From: Candidatus Atribacter alterifermentans
GTDB lineage: Bacteria > Atribacterota > Atribacteria > Atribacterales > Atribacteraceae
DNA: 17,684 bases
Assembly: GCA_012517635.1 (NCBI GenBank)
Contig: JAAYUP010000261.1
Span: 1 to 17,684, forward strand
Reading direction: 5' to 3'
Shown here: piece after piece, positions 9,165-14,464 of the stretch
Layout of the letters: each line of letters begins with the position of its first letter
How positions within the stretch are numbered: the stretch's first letter is position 1
Translations under genes and position numbers: made by a program
Notes under the pieces: generated by a model
What the model was told of the DNA's origin: nothing
Database searches by the model: none
Seen by the model: only the letters and a program-made list of their open reading frames with translations

Positions 9165-10855
9165 TAGACTGTTACCTCGGCATTTTCCGGCATAATACCA
9201 GCATAATGAATAATGTTTTGAACGATTTCACGAAATACCGGAGCTGCGATATCGCCTCCGTAGTATTCACCCTGAGCTTCATCCAAAACCACCAATATTC
9301 CGAAATGTGGTTCCGGCACTGGGAAAAATCCAACAAATGAAGAATAAAACCGATTGATGGCATAGCGACCGTCTTCTCCAATTTTTTGTCCGGTTCCGGT
9401 TTTCCCCGCAATAGCATATCCAGGAATGGCGGCTTTTTTACCCGTTCCTTGATCGACAACTTTTTTCATCATCTTTAATACCAAATCAGCAGTTCCTTCA
9501 TCGATAACTCGTCGAATAGGCGATGGAAGAACTTCCCGAACCACTTGCCCATTTTCATGAGTGACTTTTTTCACTAACCGAGTTTTCATAAGAACTCCGC
9601 GGTTGGCTACTGTTGACAACGATCGCAAAAGTTGAATTGGGGTGACTAACATCTCCTGACCAATGGGAATAGCACCGATCGATAGCGCCGACCAGCTTCG
9701 AGGCTTTCTTAATAAACCAATTTCTTCTCCATTTAGACCGATCTCACAGGATTCTCCGATCCCAAAATTTTTTAAATAGCGATATAACGTTTCTTCTCCC
9801 AGTCGCTGGGCGATTTGTATTGTGCCCACATTACAGGAATTAACCAGAATATCTTCGAGTGTTTCCTGCCCATGACTCTTAATGTCTCGCACTCGATGAT
9901 TATACACCATTATGGAACCACCACAATAAAAACTTTCTCCTAAATAAACTTTATTTTCCTGTAGGGCTGAAGCCATGATAAGAGGCTTTATGGTAGAACC
10001 AGGTTCAAAAAGCATTGATACTCCCAAGTTTCTCCAAGTTTCCGGTGGGTAATCATTAAAATGATTATTATCGTAAGAAGGACGTGAAGCCATGGCTAAG
10101 ATATCTCCGGTTCTGGGGTCATTGACCACCACGACACCTGCCTTTGCTTTGGTTCTTTCGATTGCTTCATCGAGAGCTTTTTCAACATAGAACTGAATGG
10201 TTCGGTCAATGGTGAGAGTGATATTGTATCCAGATTGGGGATTGGAGTAAACCAAACTTCCGGGAATCTCTTTGCCAGTTCCATCTCGCTCAAAGGTCAT
10301 ATAACCCATCTTACCAGTTAATTCCTCATTTAAAGCAAATTCTAACCCTTCCAACCCTTGATGATCAATACCCACAAACCCAAGAATGTGACTGAGGTGG
10401 GGAGCATGGGGATAATACCGTTTATATTCCTTATTCCATTCGATACCAATTATCTTTTCTTTTTCTAAGTTTTCTTTGAGGTGAAGAGGCACTTGGCGTT
10501 TTAACCATACGAAAGATTTTCGACTTTCAAATTTTTCTCGAGTTTCTTCCACGTTAAGCCCTAACAATGGGGCAATTTTCTGAGCGGCGTCTTCGGGGTT
10601 TTCAATCATTCTTGGAACACAATAAACTGATATGGCTTCAGTGTCGCGAGCCAGGATTTCACCGTTTCGATCCAAGATTTGCCCTCGGGAAGGGAGGAGG
10701 TCTTCCATCCGGAAACGAACCATGTTAGCTTTTTCCCGATACTCGTTTCCTTCAACAACCTGAAGAACGAACATCCGAAAAACAATATATCCTAAAATCA
10801 AAAAAAACATCATTACCAGAAAATTTGCCCGATGGACAAATCTTCTGGAACTCAT
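9161..10855 (-). CDS. ftsI: Septal peptidoglycan transpeptidase FtsI (class B penicillin-binding protein)
   Basis: FtsI crosslinks septal peptidoglycan outside the cytoplasmic membrane as partner of FtsW. The 564 residues comprise a short basic cytoplasmic tail, one transmembrane segment (about 11-31), a dimerisation/pedestal region starting at PSRGQILDRNG (55-65), and a transpeptidase domain with catalytic Ser287 in GSTIK (286-290), the SCN motif (340-342) and KTGTG (485-489). No PASTA repeats follow the transpeptidase domain, so it resembles PBP3/FtsI more than a PASTA-bearing SpoVD or PBP2x. The ATG at 10855 overlaps the stop of the preceding ftsL-like gene as ATGA, with GGGG eight bases upstream. 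All active-site motifs are present. Confidence 0.95.
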   Translation of the reverse strand: MSSRRFVHRANFLVMMFFLILGYIVFRMFVLQVVEGNEYREKANMVRFRMEDLLPSRGQILDRNGEILARDTEAISVYCVPRMIENPEDAAQKIAPLLGLNVEETREKFESRKSFVWLKRQVPLHLKENLEKEKIIGIEWNKEYKRYYPHAPHLSHILGFVGIDHQGLEGLEFALNEELTGKMGYMTFERDGTGKEIPGSLVYSNPQSGYNITLTIDRTIQFYVEKALDEAIERTKAKAGVVVVNDPRTGDILAMASRPSYDNNHFNDYPPETWRNLGVSMLFEPGSTIKPLIMASALQENKVYLGESFYCGGSIMVYNHRVRDIKSHGQETLEDILVNSCNVGTIQIAQRLGEETLYRYLKNFGIGESCEIGLNGEEIGLLRKPRSWSALSIGAIPIGQEMLVTPIQLLRSLSTVANRGVLMKTRLVKKVTHENGQVVREVLPSPIRRVIDEGTADLVLKMMKKVVDQGTGKKAAIPGYAIAGKTGTGQKIGEDGRYAINRFYSSFVGFFPVPEPHFGILVVLDEAQGEYYGGDIAAPVFREIVQNIIHYAGIMPENAEVTVY

Positions 10856-11181
10856 CTTTTCAGCCCCGTTTCATTCCTATATTCTGCAACAGCCGCTTCG
10901 CTCTCCTTGAGCTGAACTTTTTGATCAGCAGCAGCGAGAAAAATAGTTCTTTCGGGTAAAACCATTCCTAATTTATTCGTAGCGATTTCTCTGATGCGGT
11001 CCATAGATGAAAGCTGAGAAATTTCGATTTCAATGCGGTCTTTATTGGCAATCAGGTTTTCTATTCGTTCTTTCTTTAAACTCAAAATAAATCCTTTTTC
11101 AACAATTTCGGCTTGCAGCGATAAATATAAAAAAGACATGCTCACCATAAATATTAAAAAAAATATCGCTCCATTTTTCAA
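10852..11181 (-). CDS. ftsL: FtsL-like cell division protein
   Basis: A small bitopic membrane protein of 109 residues occupying the position where ftsL lies in most dcw clusters, between rsmH and ftsI. It has one N-terminal transmembrane segment (about 4-22), a charged, coiled-coil-prone stretch (about 28-60) and the short C-terminal signature SMDRIREIATNKLGMVLPE, matching the ARIEEIAxxxLGM pattern of FtsL/DivIC proteins. FtsL helps recruit and activate the FtsW-FtsI pair together with DivIB/FtsQ and DivIC/FtsB. The start is TTG at 11181, overlapping the rsmH stop as TTGA, with GGAGGGG eight bases upstream. Sequence conservation in this family is low, so the call rests on topology, the C-terminal motif and position; the variable tail after residue 80 is not recognisable. 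Confidence 0.83.
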   Translation of the reverse strand: MKNGAIFFLIFMVSMSFLYLSLQAEIVEKGFILSLKKERIENLIANKDRIEIEISQLSSMDRIREIATNKLGMVLPERTIFLAAADQKVQLKESEAAVAEYRNETGLKR

Positions 11182-12077
11182 ACTGGAGTCCCCTCCTCTC
11201 TTATCAACTTTTGAGCAACCCTCATCTTAGCACTTCGGGCACGAGGATTCGATTGTATTTCTTGTTGAGAAGGTATTATGGGTTTCCGATTGATGACTTC
11301 AAGCTGATCATGATTTCGAAAGAAGTTTTTAACGATTCGATCTTCAAGAGAATGATAGCTCAGAATCACCAGACGCGCTCCTTCTTTCATACATTGGACA
11401 ACACTTTCCAAAGATTTCGACAGTTCGTCTAATTCCTGATTCACATAAATACGTAAAGCCATAAAAACCCGAGTTGCTGGGTGAATGCCTCCTCTTCGAC
11501 CCGGATTACAATTCCAAATAATTTTTTCCAACTCACCAGTAGTCGTAATCGGTTTTTGCTGTCGAGCCAACACAATTGCTCGAGCAATTTTTCGTGATTT
11601 ACGCTCTTCACCATAATAAAAGAAAATATCAGCTAATTCTCTTTCAGAAAAGCTGTTAACAACCTGGCAGGCATCCATCTTTTGGGTTCGATCCATTCTC
11701 ATATCCAGCGGTCCATCCTGACTAAAACTAAAACCTCTTTCTGATATATCCAACTGTCGAGATGAAACTCCTAAGTCAAATAAAATGCCATTAATCGTTC
11801 CAAAATTTTCTTGAATAAGTATTTCTGCTATTCTCGAAAAAGATCCTTGAACTAACTTCACCCGGGTCCCAAATTCGGCTAAAACTTGACCTGCAATTTC
11901 AATCGCTTCTCGGTCACGATCGATTCCAACCAAAACTGCCTGCGGCGAAGTTTTCTCCAAAATTGCTTTAGCATGACCCCCACCACCAACCGTCGCATCG
12001 ACATAAACGCCATTGGGATCGGTAATCAAGTACTGAATGACCTCAGCAACCATAACCGGTTGATGATAGTGAAACAC
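11178..12077 (-). CDS. rsmH: 16S rRNA (cytosine(1402)-N4)-methyltransferase RsmH (MraW)
   Basis: RsmH uses S-adenosylmethionine to methylate N4 of C1402 in the decoding site of 16S rRNA and is a standard second gene of dcw clusters. The 299 residues start HYHQPVM and show the SAM-binding DATVGGGGH (27-35), GIDRD (51-55), ILFDLGVSS (98-106), DGPLDMRMD (121-129), the GGIHPATRVFMALRIYVN block and LSYHSLEDRIVKNFF. The start is GTG at 12077, separated by a single base from the mraZ stop, with GGGG seven bases upstream inside mraZ. Length and motif order are ordinary for the family. Confidence 0.96.
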   Translation of the reverse strand: MFHYHQPVMVAEVIQYLITDPNGVYVDATVGGGGHAKAILEKTSPQAVLVGIDRDREAIEIAGQVLAEFGTRVKLVQGSFSRIAEILIQENFGTINGILFDLGVSSRQLDISERGFSFSQDGPLDMRMDRTQKMDACQVVNSFSERELADIFFYYGEERKSRKIARAIVLARQQKPITTTGELEKIIWNCNPGRRGGIHPATRVFMALRIYVNQELDELSKSLESVVQCMKEGARLVILSYHSLEDRIVKNFFRNHDQLEVINRKPIIPSQQEIQSNPRARSAKMRVAQKLIREEGTPV

Positions 12078-12078
12078 C

Positions 12079-12510
12079 TCAGATCCCCATATCCATGATG
12101 TTTTCTGTTATATTTTCATATTTTCCTTCCACTTCTGATGCATATTGCTCCCAAACCGATTCCGACCATATTTCCATCCTTTCTCCAACTCCAACCGTGA
12201 CCACTTTTTTATCAATTCCTGCATATTCTCTTAAATGACGGGGAATGGTGATACGTCCTTGAGCATCTATGGTTTCTTCACTGGCATTGGCTAAAAAAAT
12301 CCGGGCAAACTCTCTCCCTGACTTTTTTGTCATCGGAAAAGATGCTACTTTCTCAGCTAAAACCTGCCAGGTTGTTTCAGAAAAAACAAAGATACAATTT
12401 TCTATACCTTTGGTAACATAGAGGGTGTTGGATAAATCTTTTCTAAATTCATTGGGAATGATAAGTCTTCCCTTGTCATCAACTGAGTGTCGATATTGCC
12501 CTAATAACAA
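12079..12510 (-). CDS. mraZ: Transcriptional regulator MraZ
   Basis: MraZ is a DNA-binding protein with two AbrB/SpoVT-type half-domains; it forms ring-shaped oligomers that bind tandem repeats upstream of its own gene and control the dcw operon. I chose the TTG at 12510, giving MLLGQYRHSVDDKGR, the normal MraZ N-terminus, and a product of 143 residues, the usual length. AGGAGG lies seven bases upstream. A longer frame opening at 12552 would add 14 residues that do not resemble MraZ and would place the ribosome binding site inside the gene. The two half-domains show DDKGRLIIP (11-19) and DAQGRITIP (82-90). A promoter and a matching array of GTGG boxes lie directly upstream. First gene of the cluster. 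Confidence 0.96.
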   Translation of the reverse strand: MLLGQYRHSVDDKGRLIIPNEFRKDLSNTLYVTKGIENCIFVFSETTWQVLAEKVASFPMTKKSGREFARIFLANASEETIDAQGRITIPRHLREYAGIDKKVVTVGVGERMEIWSESVWEQYASEVEGKYENITENIMDMGI

Positions 12511-12528
12511 TGTGACCCCTCCTGATAA

Positions 12529-12582
12529 CCACTTTTCTCCACTTCCCCCCACAATTTACCACAAATATACCACTCTTCTCAC
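12529..12582 (-). promoter_or_regulatory. Putative MraZ operator: six tandem GTGG boxes with about 10-bp period
   Basis: On the minus strand GTGG (once GTGA) occurs with its first base at 12582, 12573, 12562, 12552, 12542 and 12532, so the steps are 9, 11, 10, 10 and 10 bases. Most boxes are preceded by an A/T-rich or purine trinucleotide, for example AAAGTGG and GAAGTGG. MraZ of E. coli binds tandem TGGG-type boxes spaced 10 bp apart, and a Mollicutes MraZ binds AAAGTG-type boxes with the same period, all just upstream of mraZ. Here boxes 1-2 lie between -35 and -10 and the rest cover the start site and leader up to the ribosome binding site, a geometry that suits repression or tuning by MraZ. 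Confidence 0.75.
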
Positions 12583-12592
12583 TTTTTGTAAA
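12564..12592 (-). promoter_or_regulatory. dcw operon promoter upstream of mraZ
   Basis: On the minus strand TTTACA (12592-12587) and TATATT (12569-12564) are separated by exactly 17 bases, and a TGG precedes the -10 hexamer, giving an extended -10 element (TGGTATATT). Transcription would begin near 12557, about 47 bases before the mraZ start. This is a close match to a housekeeping sigma-70/sigma-A promoter and is the only convincing promoter I see for the left block. Inference from sequence only. Confidence 0.75.
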
Positions 12593-12602
12593 TGCAATAG
12601 GC

Positions 12603-12658
12603 CATTTTTAAAAATATTTTGAAATTTTTTTAAAAATTTTCGGGATTCTAAATTTTTT
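12603..12658 (-). promoter_or_regulatory. A/T-rich UP-like tract upstream of the mraZ promoter
   Basis: A nearly pure A/T stretch of alternating A and T runs lies just upstream of the -35 box on the minus strand, interrupted only around 12641-12646. Its promoter-proximal part falls roughly at -45 to -65 relative to the predicted start, where an UP element for the RNA polymerase alpha subunits would be. It is also partly self-complementary. Function is inferred from position and composition. Confidence 0.4.
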
Positions 12659-12754
12659 TGTGGGAGTCATTGGATAAAAGAAATGCCGAAGGGGAGTATT
12701 AGCGGAAAACTCTGAGGGGAAAACGCGAGGGGGCGATGGGGAGATTTTTTAGTT

Positions 12755-12777
12755 CCTTCTCCCTTGATGGGAGAAGG
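12755..12777. repeat. Perfect 9-bp inverted repeat (probable dispersed palindrome)
   Basis: CCTTCTCCC (12755-12763) and GGGAGAAGG (12769-12777) are perfectly complementary around a five-base TTGAT loop, followed on the plus strand by TCAGGATGAGGGTG. Neither strand has a T run after the stem, so it is not a normal intrinsic terminator. It looks like a dispersed palindromic intergenic element, but copies elsewhere in the genome cannot be seen here. Confidence 0.6.
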
Positions 12778-12809
12778 TCAGGATGAGGGTGAAATGTCTA
12801 TATAAAAAC

Positions 12810-12860
12810 GTCATTGCGACGAGCCCAACCGTTCTTTGGTTGGACGACGTGGCAATCTCT
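12810..12860 (+). repeat. Palindromic repeat family, copy 1 (forward)
   Basis: Begins GTCATTGCGA and ends GGCAATCTC. The outer arms ATTGC (12813-12817) and GCAAT (12852-12856) pair, and inside them CCAACC (12825-12830) pairs with GGTTGG (12838-12843) around a T-rich loop. The same layout with different but still complementary arms is seen in four further copies within 475 bases. Confidence 0.75.
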
Positions 12861-12872
12861 GCCGCCCACTCT

Positions 12873-12922
12873 GTCATTCTAAGGAGTCCGATGTTTTTAC
12901 CGGACAACGTGAGAATCTCATC
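12873..12922 (+). repeat. Palindromic repeat family, copy 2 (forward)
   Basis: Begins GTCATTCTAAGGAG and ends GAGAATCTCATC. Outer arms ATTCT (12876-12880) and AGAAT (12912-12916) pair; inner arms GTCCG (12886-12890) and CGGAC (12901-12905) pair around a T-rich loop. Its 3' end GTGAGAATCTCATC (12909-12922) is also complementary, with one mismatch, to the start of copy 3 at 12955-12968, so copies 2 and 3 can form a larger cruciform. Confidence 0.75.
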
Positions 12923-12954
12923 CTTTAAAATATTTTTAAAAAAAGAATCAAAAA

Positions 12955-12997
12955 GATGAGATCCTCACGGTTTCGAAAAACGAAGCCTCGGGATGAC
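12955..12997 (-). repeat. Palindromic repeat family, copy 3 (inverted)
   Basis: Minus-strand copy starting GTCATCCCGAGG and ending GAGGATCTCATC. The outer arms ATCC/GGAT pair; the inner arms at 12969-12975 and 12981-12987 give seven pairs, one of them a G-T wobble, around a five-base homopolymer loop. The 15-base plus-strand end GATGAGATCCTCACG is identical to that of copy 5. Confidence 0.75.
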
Positions 12998-13019
12998 GGC
13001 ATTTTTATATCTCTTGTAG

Positions 13020-13039
13020 GGGCTTGATTTATCATGCCC
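13020..13039. repeat. Imperfect palindrome GGGCTTGAT/ATCATGCCC
   Basis: The arms at 13020-13028 and 13031-13039 pair at eight of nine positions around a two-base TT loop. It has neither the GTCAT end nor the CAATCTC/GATCTC end of the neighbouring repeat family, so it appears to be a different palindromic element. Confidence 0.5.
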
Positions 13040-13194
13040 GCTGTTTTTCAAATCCGGTTCAATATTAGATTTATTTTTGACTGTTAACAATATTATCTCG
13101 ATAAGAATCAATCTCCCCCTTTAGCAAGAAGGGTAAGAGGGATTATTTTTTATTCTGCTTACGATTCACGGCTCACGGTTCACTGTTTTAGGAA

Positions 13195-13235
13195 TGAGAT
13201 TGCCACGACCTCAAAAAATGAGGTCTCGCAATGAC
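13195..13235 (-). repeat. Palindromic repeat family, copy 4 (inverted)
   Basis: Minus-strand copy starting GTCATTGCGAG and ending GGCAATCTCA. Outer arms ATTGC (13199-13203) and GCAAT (13228-13232) pair; inner arms GACCTCA (13207-13213) and TGAGGTC (13219-13225) are perfectly complementary around a five-base A/T loop. The ends match copy 1 while the inner stem is entirely different. Confidence 0.75.
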
Positions 13236-13245
13236 GGATTGGGTT

Positions 13246-13284
13246 GATGAGATCCTCACGCGGGAAAGCACCGCTCAGGATGAC
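13246..13284 (-). repeat. Palindromic repeat family, copy 5 (inverted)
   Basis: Minus-strand copy starting GTCATCCTGAG and ending GAGGATCTCATC. Outer arms ATCCT (13252-13256) and AGGAT (13277-13281) pair; inner arms GCGG (13260-13263) and CCGC (13271-13274) pair around a seven-base loop. It lies 87 bases beyond the stop of the PHP gene and starts only ten bases from the end of copy 4. Confidence 0.75.
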
Positions 13285-13371
13285 GTTAATTATTTTCTCT
13301 TTTCGGTATTTTCAAAATAAAAAAAAGGGAAAAAGAGGGCTTAAAAAATTCAGCAGCGAAATATACTCAAA

Positions 13372-14142
13372 TTATTCTTGAGGGAAAAAATCTCTTCCAT
13401 CCACCTGATAAATTGCCTTTTTAAACTCCACCCAACAGGGTCGTTCCATACGGAATTCAGTAAAAACCAGCCCGACTTGGGGTAAAGCATGAGCATCAGA
13501 AAAACGCACCAAGTGATAGTTATCTAACTTGAACTTCTCACGAGCATAGGTTGTTGATAACGCCGAGGAAATTTCCAAAACCGGAAAGGGCGGATGAGGT
13601 GGAAGAAAACCCAGTACCCCAATAATGCTATAAACACTTCGATCAACATGAGATGGAATAATGATCCCATCCTGGATGACTACCAATTGATAGAGCTCTT
13701 CGATGTTAAGTGAAAGAGGAAAGGTTAAAAGATTTTTTTTCTTTTCCACGATCTGACCAGCAGCATCAATCACCCACTCTTCTCCCCACAGATTTTCATC
13801 GAGAGGAATTGGTTGAAAAAATTGTTGAAGCACTTGATAGAATGAGACAATTTTTGGATAGCTTGGAAAATAGGTAAGAAAGTGGATCTCTTCTCGGGTT
13901 TCAACCTCCATACCGGGGATCACCCAAATTCCAAATTGTTCTCCTAAAGACATGGTGACCTGAACATTTTCGCAAGAGTTATGGTCAGTAATAGCTATAA
14001 TATCTAAATGTTTTTCCAAAGCTTCCAAAATAATACAATGAGGCAACATATCCCGTTCAGCGCAAGGAGACAAAACAGAGTGAATATGAAGATCGGCACG
14101 GTAACGCCTTTCAGGCACGTTTCTTGGTTCCGTGAATACCAA
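13372..14142 (-). CDS. PHP-domain metal-dependent phosphoesterase family protein
   Basis: A 256-residue protein with the metal-binding motifs of the PHP superfamily: DLHIHS (17-22), ITDHN (51-55), PGMEVETREEIH (76-87), HVDR (165-168) and SDAH (215-218). Such proteins hydrolyse phosphoesters with a two- or three-metal centre; the substrate here is unknown. It is compact, with no polymerase or kinase domain attached. It is the last gene of a set with DRTGG-like, HATPase and hydrogenase-like genes, which suggests a signalling or nucleotide-turnover role rather than histidinol phosphatase. The start used is TTG at 14142 with GAGGTG ten bases upstream, overlapping the previous gene by 32 bases. 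A GTG at 14118 is an alternative that would drop eight residues and leave DLHIHS intact. Confidence 0.85.
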   Translation of the reverse strand: MVFTEPRNVPERRYRADLHIHSVLSPCAERDMLPHCIILEALEKHLDIIAITDHNSCENVQVTMSLGEQFGIWVIPGMEVETREEIHFLTYFPSYPKIVSFYQVLQQFFQPIPLDENLWGEEWVIDAAGQIVEKKKNLLTFPLSLNIEELYQLVVIQDGIIIPSHVDRSVYSIIGVLGFLPPHPPFPVLEISSALSTTYAREKFKLDNYHLVRFSDAHALPQVGLVFTEFRMERPCWVEFKKAIYQVDGRDFFPQE

Positions 14143-14464
14143 TCTTGGTTAACACCTCCACTGCCTGATAACTGGTTAAAGAAGTACGCAATAAGGTAAT
14201 TTTTTCTTTTTTGGCTTTTTCTATTGTTTGTGGATCAACTTCTTGAAAATTACTGATGACTATGCAGGGTATACCCACCAACACCGCAACCGCTATGATA
14301 TTGGGATGGGAGTGAATAGTCACCCAGACGCTCCCCTCACTGGCATTGGCAATACAATCGCTCAGTAAATCGCTGCAATATCCTCCAATGATTTCACTGT
14401 CATTGAGGTTACCCTCACAAAGAATTTCGGCTTCCAGCGGTTTTACAATCTCACTGACTTTCAA
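14111..14464 (-). CDS. DRTGG-domain-like protein A
   Basis: A soluble 117-residue protein I assign to the DRTGG-like family, small domains found alone or joined to CBS domains and phosphotransacetylases, with no established general function. It contains YCSDLLSDCIA from residue 29; its paralogue at 16332-16685 has the same length and CGSDLLSD at exactly the same positions (29-36), plus a shared AEIL near residue 12 and an IP-LL segment near residue 90. That supports gene duplication, possibly giving a heteromeric pair. It has an HSHP stretch (51-54) absent from the paralogue. The start is TTG at 14464, overlapping the hydrogenase-like gene by 14 bases, with AGGAGG eleven bases upstream. A ligand-binding or scaffold role is inference. 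Confidence 0.72.
   Translation of the reverse strand: MKVSEIVKPLEAEILCEGNLNDSEIIGGYCSDLLSDCIANASEGSVWVTIHSHPNIIAVAVLVGIPCIVISNFQEVDPQTIEKAKKEKITLLRTSLTSYQAVEVLTKIGIHGTKKRA

Larger units (their letters stand above)
12593..13371. other. Intergenic gap between the PHP gene and mraZ; no gene seen
   Basis: About 780 bases without a credible coding region on either strand; stops are frequent and no frame has a family-like product. It contains five copies of a palindromic repeat family, separate palindromes at 12755-12777 and 13020-13039, a weaker CCCTT/AAGGG palindrome at 13117-13133, and a short stretch at 13163-13183 with TCACGG repeated. I see no intrinsic terminator of normal form after the PHP gene: runs of T occur at 13310-13350 on the minus strand but no stem precedes them. 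Several of these palindromes look like dispersed intergenic repeats. Confidence 0.7.

Noticed and set aside
12470..12552. Longer mraZ from 12552
   Set aside because: The extra 14 residues are not MraZ-like and the AGGAGG lies within them; the TTG at 12510 gives the normal 143-residue protein.
12755..12777. The 9-bp hairpin as an intrinsic terminator
   Set aside because: No T run follows the stem on either strand; the A/T tract nearby is on the wrong side for the plus strand and reads as A for the minus strand.
13054..13110. Small gene or RNA in the plain part of the gap
   Set aside because: No ribosome binding site, start or conserved fold is visible; it is A/T-rich and featureless.
12810..13284. 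CRISPR array
   Set aside because: The repeats are in mixed orientation, irregularly spaced, only partly identical and individually palindromic; there are no uniform spacers and no cas genes.
13300..13371. Terminator after the PHP gene
   Set aside because: There are T runs on the minus strand but I could not find a stable stem directly before them.
13372..14142. Histidinol phosphatase or DNA polymerase III PHP domain
   Set aside because: The protein is a short stand-alone PHP domain in a signalling-type neighbourhood, with no histidine-biosynthesis or replication genes near.
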